Assembly (NCBI GenBank): GCA_038229595.1
Contig: JBBROH010000200.1
Location: 1 to 7,447, forward strand
Length of the DNA stretch: 7,447 bases
Direction of reading: 5' to 3'
Source of the DNA: JBBROH01 sp038229595
Lineage (GTDB): Bacteria > Chloroflexota > Chloroflexia > QHBQ01
A program made the position numbers and the translations under genes. Shown here piece after piece: positions 5,151 to 7,447 of this stretch; position 1 is the first letter of the stretch; each line of letters opens with the position of its first letter. The notes beneath the pieces were generated by a model, which saw nothing but the letters and a program-made list of their open reading frames with translations, searched no databases and was not told the DNA's origin.

Positions 5151-7447
5151 TAGTCAAATCCTCCAGGCGGATGTAGGCGGGGCCACTGTAGTTGCCGTTG
5201 AAGGTGGTCTCGCGGCTGTAGGTTGCGTTGGCGAAGTTGGCGAAGATGTTGCCGCTGACGGCACCGCCGCGAATGGGCCGCTTGCTACCGTCGGGCCGCC
5301 GTTCGTAGCCGAGGCGAATCTCGGCCACGAAGTCGCCGCTGATCGGGTCGGGCGCGAAGGCCGAGAAGGAGATCACCTGGTAGGCAAGGCCGCTGCTGGG
5401 GCGAAGCAGATCGCTGGCAGCGGTGTCGCCCGCTGGCAATACGGTGTTACCGCGCGGGCCACTGGCAGGTAGGTTCAGGTAGCTGGCGTAACGCTGCCCC
5501 GCACTGAACTGGCGCAACACGTCGCCCTCGATCAGCACGAGCCGCTGGGCGGGGATGCCGAGGTCGTCGAACGGCTGGCTGAGTAGACCATAGGGCAGGG
5601 TCGCGTCGCTGACCAGGGTGAGTGGAGTGCCATGCTGCTGGCCGACTATGATCCGCTCGCCAACCGACAGGGGGCTGAGGCTACGGTACTTGGCCGCTGC
5701 GCTGCTGCGGTAAAGGAAGGGGTCGAACAGGTCTTCCAGTGCTACTTCGCTGAAGATCACCGGCCAGCGGCCTGTCTGTGGTAGGCCAGCCCGCAGGCTG
5801 TCGGCGGCGTACTGGGCCTGCGCCCGCACCAGTTTGGCTACGGGCAGGTCGGCCAGGCGGCGGCGGCTGGTCAGCAGTTGGCTCTCCGCGTCCTCGCCCT
5901 GCGGCCCCGTGAGCAGGGTCAGGTCGAGGGTCACAGTGGTGGCGGCATAGCTACCCTGCGCGCCAGTACTGGTCAGCAGGCTGTGTTCGTTGTAGTTGAG
6001 GAAGATTTCGATGGCACTGAGGCGCGTCCCCTCGCTGGCGGCCACTGCTGTGGCTACCTCGTTGACGATCTGCCCAGTCAGGCCAGCGGGGTTGGCGGCG
6101 ATCTGCTCGTCCACCAACGCTAGCTGGGGGTAAGTAGTGGCAGCAGGCAAGCGGTATAGCGCATTGCCTGCCAGCCCAGCCGCGAAGATGGCCTGCCCCG
6201 CCGCCTCGCGCAAGGCAGCAAGGTCGCCCGAATTGACCACAAACGCACTTTCGCCACGCCGCTCGTCGTGATCCACAAAGAGGTCAATGTTGAGGCGGTC
6301 GGTCAGGTTGTGGCGCATGGCCTCTGGCTCGGTGCCAACGGTAAATAGCTGGGTGCTGCGGCTGCGGGTACGGCGGATCGCCCACTCGTCGGCTCCACCC
6401 TGCTGCCGCAAGGTGGCGGCAGCCTGCTCTAGAATGTCGTCCAATCCTTCGCTCCTTAAACTCAGGCGCGCCCGGAAGCGCATGGTGGGGCCGCCGCTGG
6501 CAACCGGCACCCACTCTTTGTGGCCCTTGCCGCAGCTACCGCCCTCGGCCAGGGATACGTCGTCACCGACCATGCTGATGCTCGCCAGCACGTCAGGGAC
6601 GTAGCCGGTCATGCCAATCGGTGAGTAGTAGGTGTTGGTCAGCTTGCCGTCCCTGATCTCGCGGCCAAAGCTGGGGATGATCTGGATGCCCCAGTTCTTG
6701 GGGTCTTCCATGCCGCTCTCCATCTGCGGCAGGTACACCCCGCGCTCAACCGCGCCAATGATCGCCTGCGCGGTCTGGTCGCCAGCAGCAAAGTAGGTGT
6801 TGGACATTCGGGCATAAGCCTTCCGCATAAAGCTCTCGCGCCGCCCGTTCGCCGAGCGTGCAAGGCCCAGGCGCATGGCCGAGTATGCGTCGGTGATCCC
6901 ACGCTCGAAGATGCCATTGCGGATCACGTAAGTTGGTTCGGCCAGCAGACCCTCGTCGTCGAAGAAGTAGCTGCCGTTGCCAGTTGGGTAGGTAGGGTCG
7001 TCCAGCAGGTTGACGTTCGCTGCCGCCAGTTGCTTGCCGATGTAGTGAGCAGAGCGGGCGCGCTCCTTCATGAACATATCTGTCTCTACCCCATGCCCAA
7101 AGCTCTCATGGGCCAGCACGCCAGTCACTTCTGGCCCACCCACAATGTCGTACTCGCCAGGGGGGATCGGCTGGGCCGCTAGCAGAGCGAAAGCCTCCTC
7201 GCGCAGGGCGGCCAAATCCCAGTCGCTATCCTCGACCAGTTCGTAGCCGACCGTCTTGGCGGTGATGTAGTAAGCACTACGTACCTGCTCACCATCGGTG
7301 GCGTAGACGTTGATGTAGTAGCGGCTGCGTGGCACCGCCTGGGTCAGCAGGCGACCAGGGGCGGCAAAGATGCGCTGGCTAATCTCCTCGGAGTAGACGA
7401 TCTGTACATTGGCGATGCGCGCCTCACCACGCACCCGCTCTCGTTCG
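5137..7447 (-). CDS. TldD-TldE (PmbA) continuous frame, zinc metalloprotease, 5' end outside window
   Basis: TldD and TldE normally form a heterodimeric zinc protease that trims or degrades unfolded peptides in a closed chamber; E. coli examples mature microcin B17 and degrade CcdA. Here both occupy one open frame. Counting from GTG 7434, residues 1 to about 325 are the TldD C-terminal part: HESFGH (109-114) is the HExxxH zinc motif, and GGSCGKGHKEWVPV (298-311) holds the third ligand Cys301. Residues about 331-765 are a full TldE-like half, with no HExxxH, ending NYSGPAYIRLEDLTIAGA. The frame is open through 7447 (E-R-E-R before GTG 7434), and about 140 residues of a normal TldD N-terminus are missing, so the true start lies beyond the edge. 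An excellent internal ribosome site suggests TldE may also be made separately. The stop overlaps the ComB-like gene by 14 bp. Confidence 0.88.
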   Translation of the reverse strand, partial: ERERVRGEARIANVQIVYSEEISQRIFAAPGRLLTQAVPRSRYYINVYATDGEQVRSAYYITAKTVGYELVEDSDWDLAALREEAFALLAAQPIPPGEYDIVGGPEVTGVLAHESFGHGVETDMFMKERARSAHYIGKQLAAANVNLLDDPTYPTGNGSYFFDDEGLLAEPTYVIRNGIFERGITDAYSAMRLGLARSANGRRESFMRKAYARMSNTYFAAGDQTAQAIIGAVERGVYLPQMESGMEDPKNWGIQIIPSFGREIRDGKLTNTYYSPIGMTGYVPDVLASISMVGDDVSLAEGGSCGKGHKEWVPVASGGPTMRFRARLSLRSEGLDDILEQAAATLRQQGGADEWAIRRTRSRSTQLFTVGTEPEAMRHNLTDRLNIDLFVDHDERRGESAFVVNSGDLAALREAAGQAIFAAGLAGNALYRLPAATTYPQLALVDEQIAANPAGLTGQIVNEVATAVAASEGTRLSAIEIFLNYNEHSLLTSTGAQGSYAATTVTLDLTLLTGPQGEDAESQLLTSRRRLADLPVAKLVRAQAQYAADSLRAGLPQTGRWPVIFSEVALEDLFDPFLYRSSAAAKYRSLSPLSVGERIIVGQQHGTPLTLVSDATLPYGLLSQPFDDLGIPAQRLVLIEGDVLRQFSAGQRYASYLNLPASGPRGNTVLPAGDTAASDLLRPSSGLAYQVISFSAFAPDPISGDFVAEIRLGYERRPDGSKRPIRGGAVSGNIFANFANATYSRETTFNGNYSGPAYIRLEDLTIAGA
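6442..6457 (-). promoter_or_regulatory. Internal Shine-Dalgarno and TTG start for a separate TldE
   Basis: Inside the TldD/TldE frame the minus strand reads AAGGAG (6452-6457; TAAGGAG with the preceding base), then 7 nt, then TTG (6442-6444) in frame. Starting here gives a 435-residue protein beginning with Asp-Asp-Ile-Leu-Glu, close to the 450 residues of E. coli TldE. In the +1 frame, TGA (6462-6464) and TAA (6456-6458, overlapping the SD) lie just upstream, the layout usual at the end of one gene and start of the next. The site may therefore be active. Confidence 0.65.

Overview
The window looks like a chromosomal housekeeping segment of a GC-rich bacterium (roughly 60% G+C by eye). No transposase, integrase, phage gene or CRISPR array is visible. 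My best guess at the lineage is Chloroflexota or a similar deep-branching phylum. This rests on the gene mix (DPPR-synthase-type UbiA, ComB-like protein, TldD/TldE, peptidase-T-like M20 enzyme), the frequent TTG starts and the abundant CTAG tetramers. It is an inference, not a demonstrated placement.

Layout, left to right. The 3' end of purD enters on the + strand (1-741); it carries an internal insertion and a long disordered tail. Converging on it is a tight three-gene minus-strand operon (2942 to 774): a peptidase-T-like M20 metallopeptidase with a TTG start, a ClbS/DfsB-like (DinB-fold) four-helix protein, and a Nudix hydrolase of the ADP-ribose pyrophosphatase type. The first two genes are 11 bp apart and the second and third overlap. 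An extended -10 promoter drives the operon (2990-2998). Upstream of it, 2999-3309 is an RNA and control region. It holds two tandem minus-strand tRNA-Cys(GCA) genes, a strong intrinsic terminator behind them, and a consensus sigma-70-type promoter in front. That promoter overlaps a + strand promoter facing the other way. The + strand promoter would serve a UbiA-superfamily gene (TTG start at 3310), predicted to be a decaprenyl-phosphate phosphoribosyltransferase.

The right half is another minus-strand unit. A long TldD/TldE reading frame enters from beyond the right edge and overlaps by 14 bp a ComB-like (2-phosphosulfolactate phosphatase family) gene, which converges on the UbiA gene.

The points most worth a second look are these. 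(1) TldD and TldE, normally two subunits, share one continuous reading frame, but a near-perfect Shine-Dalgarno sequence and TTG codon sit exactly at the TldE boundary. (2) Each of the two tRNA-Cys genes has a different defect. (3) Two opposed promoters overlap at one symmetric -10 region. (4) The C-terminal part of PurD has unusual added sequence. I see no clear evidence of a wholly new defence or mobile system here.
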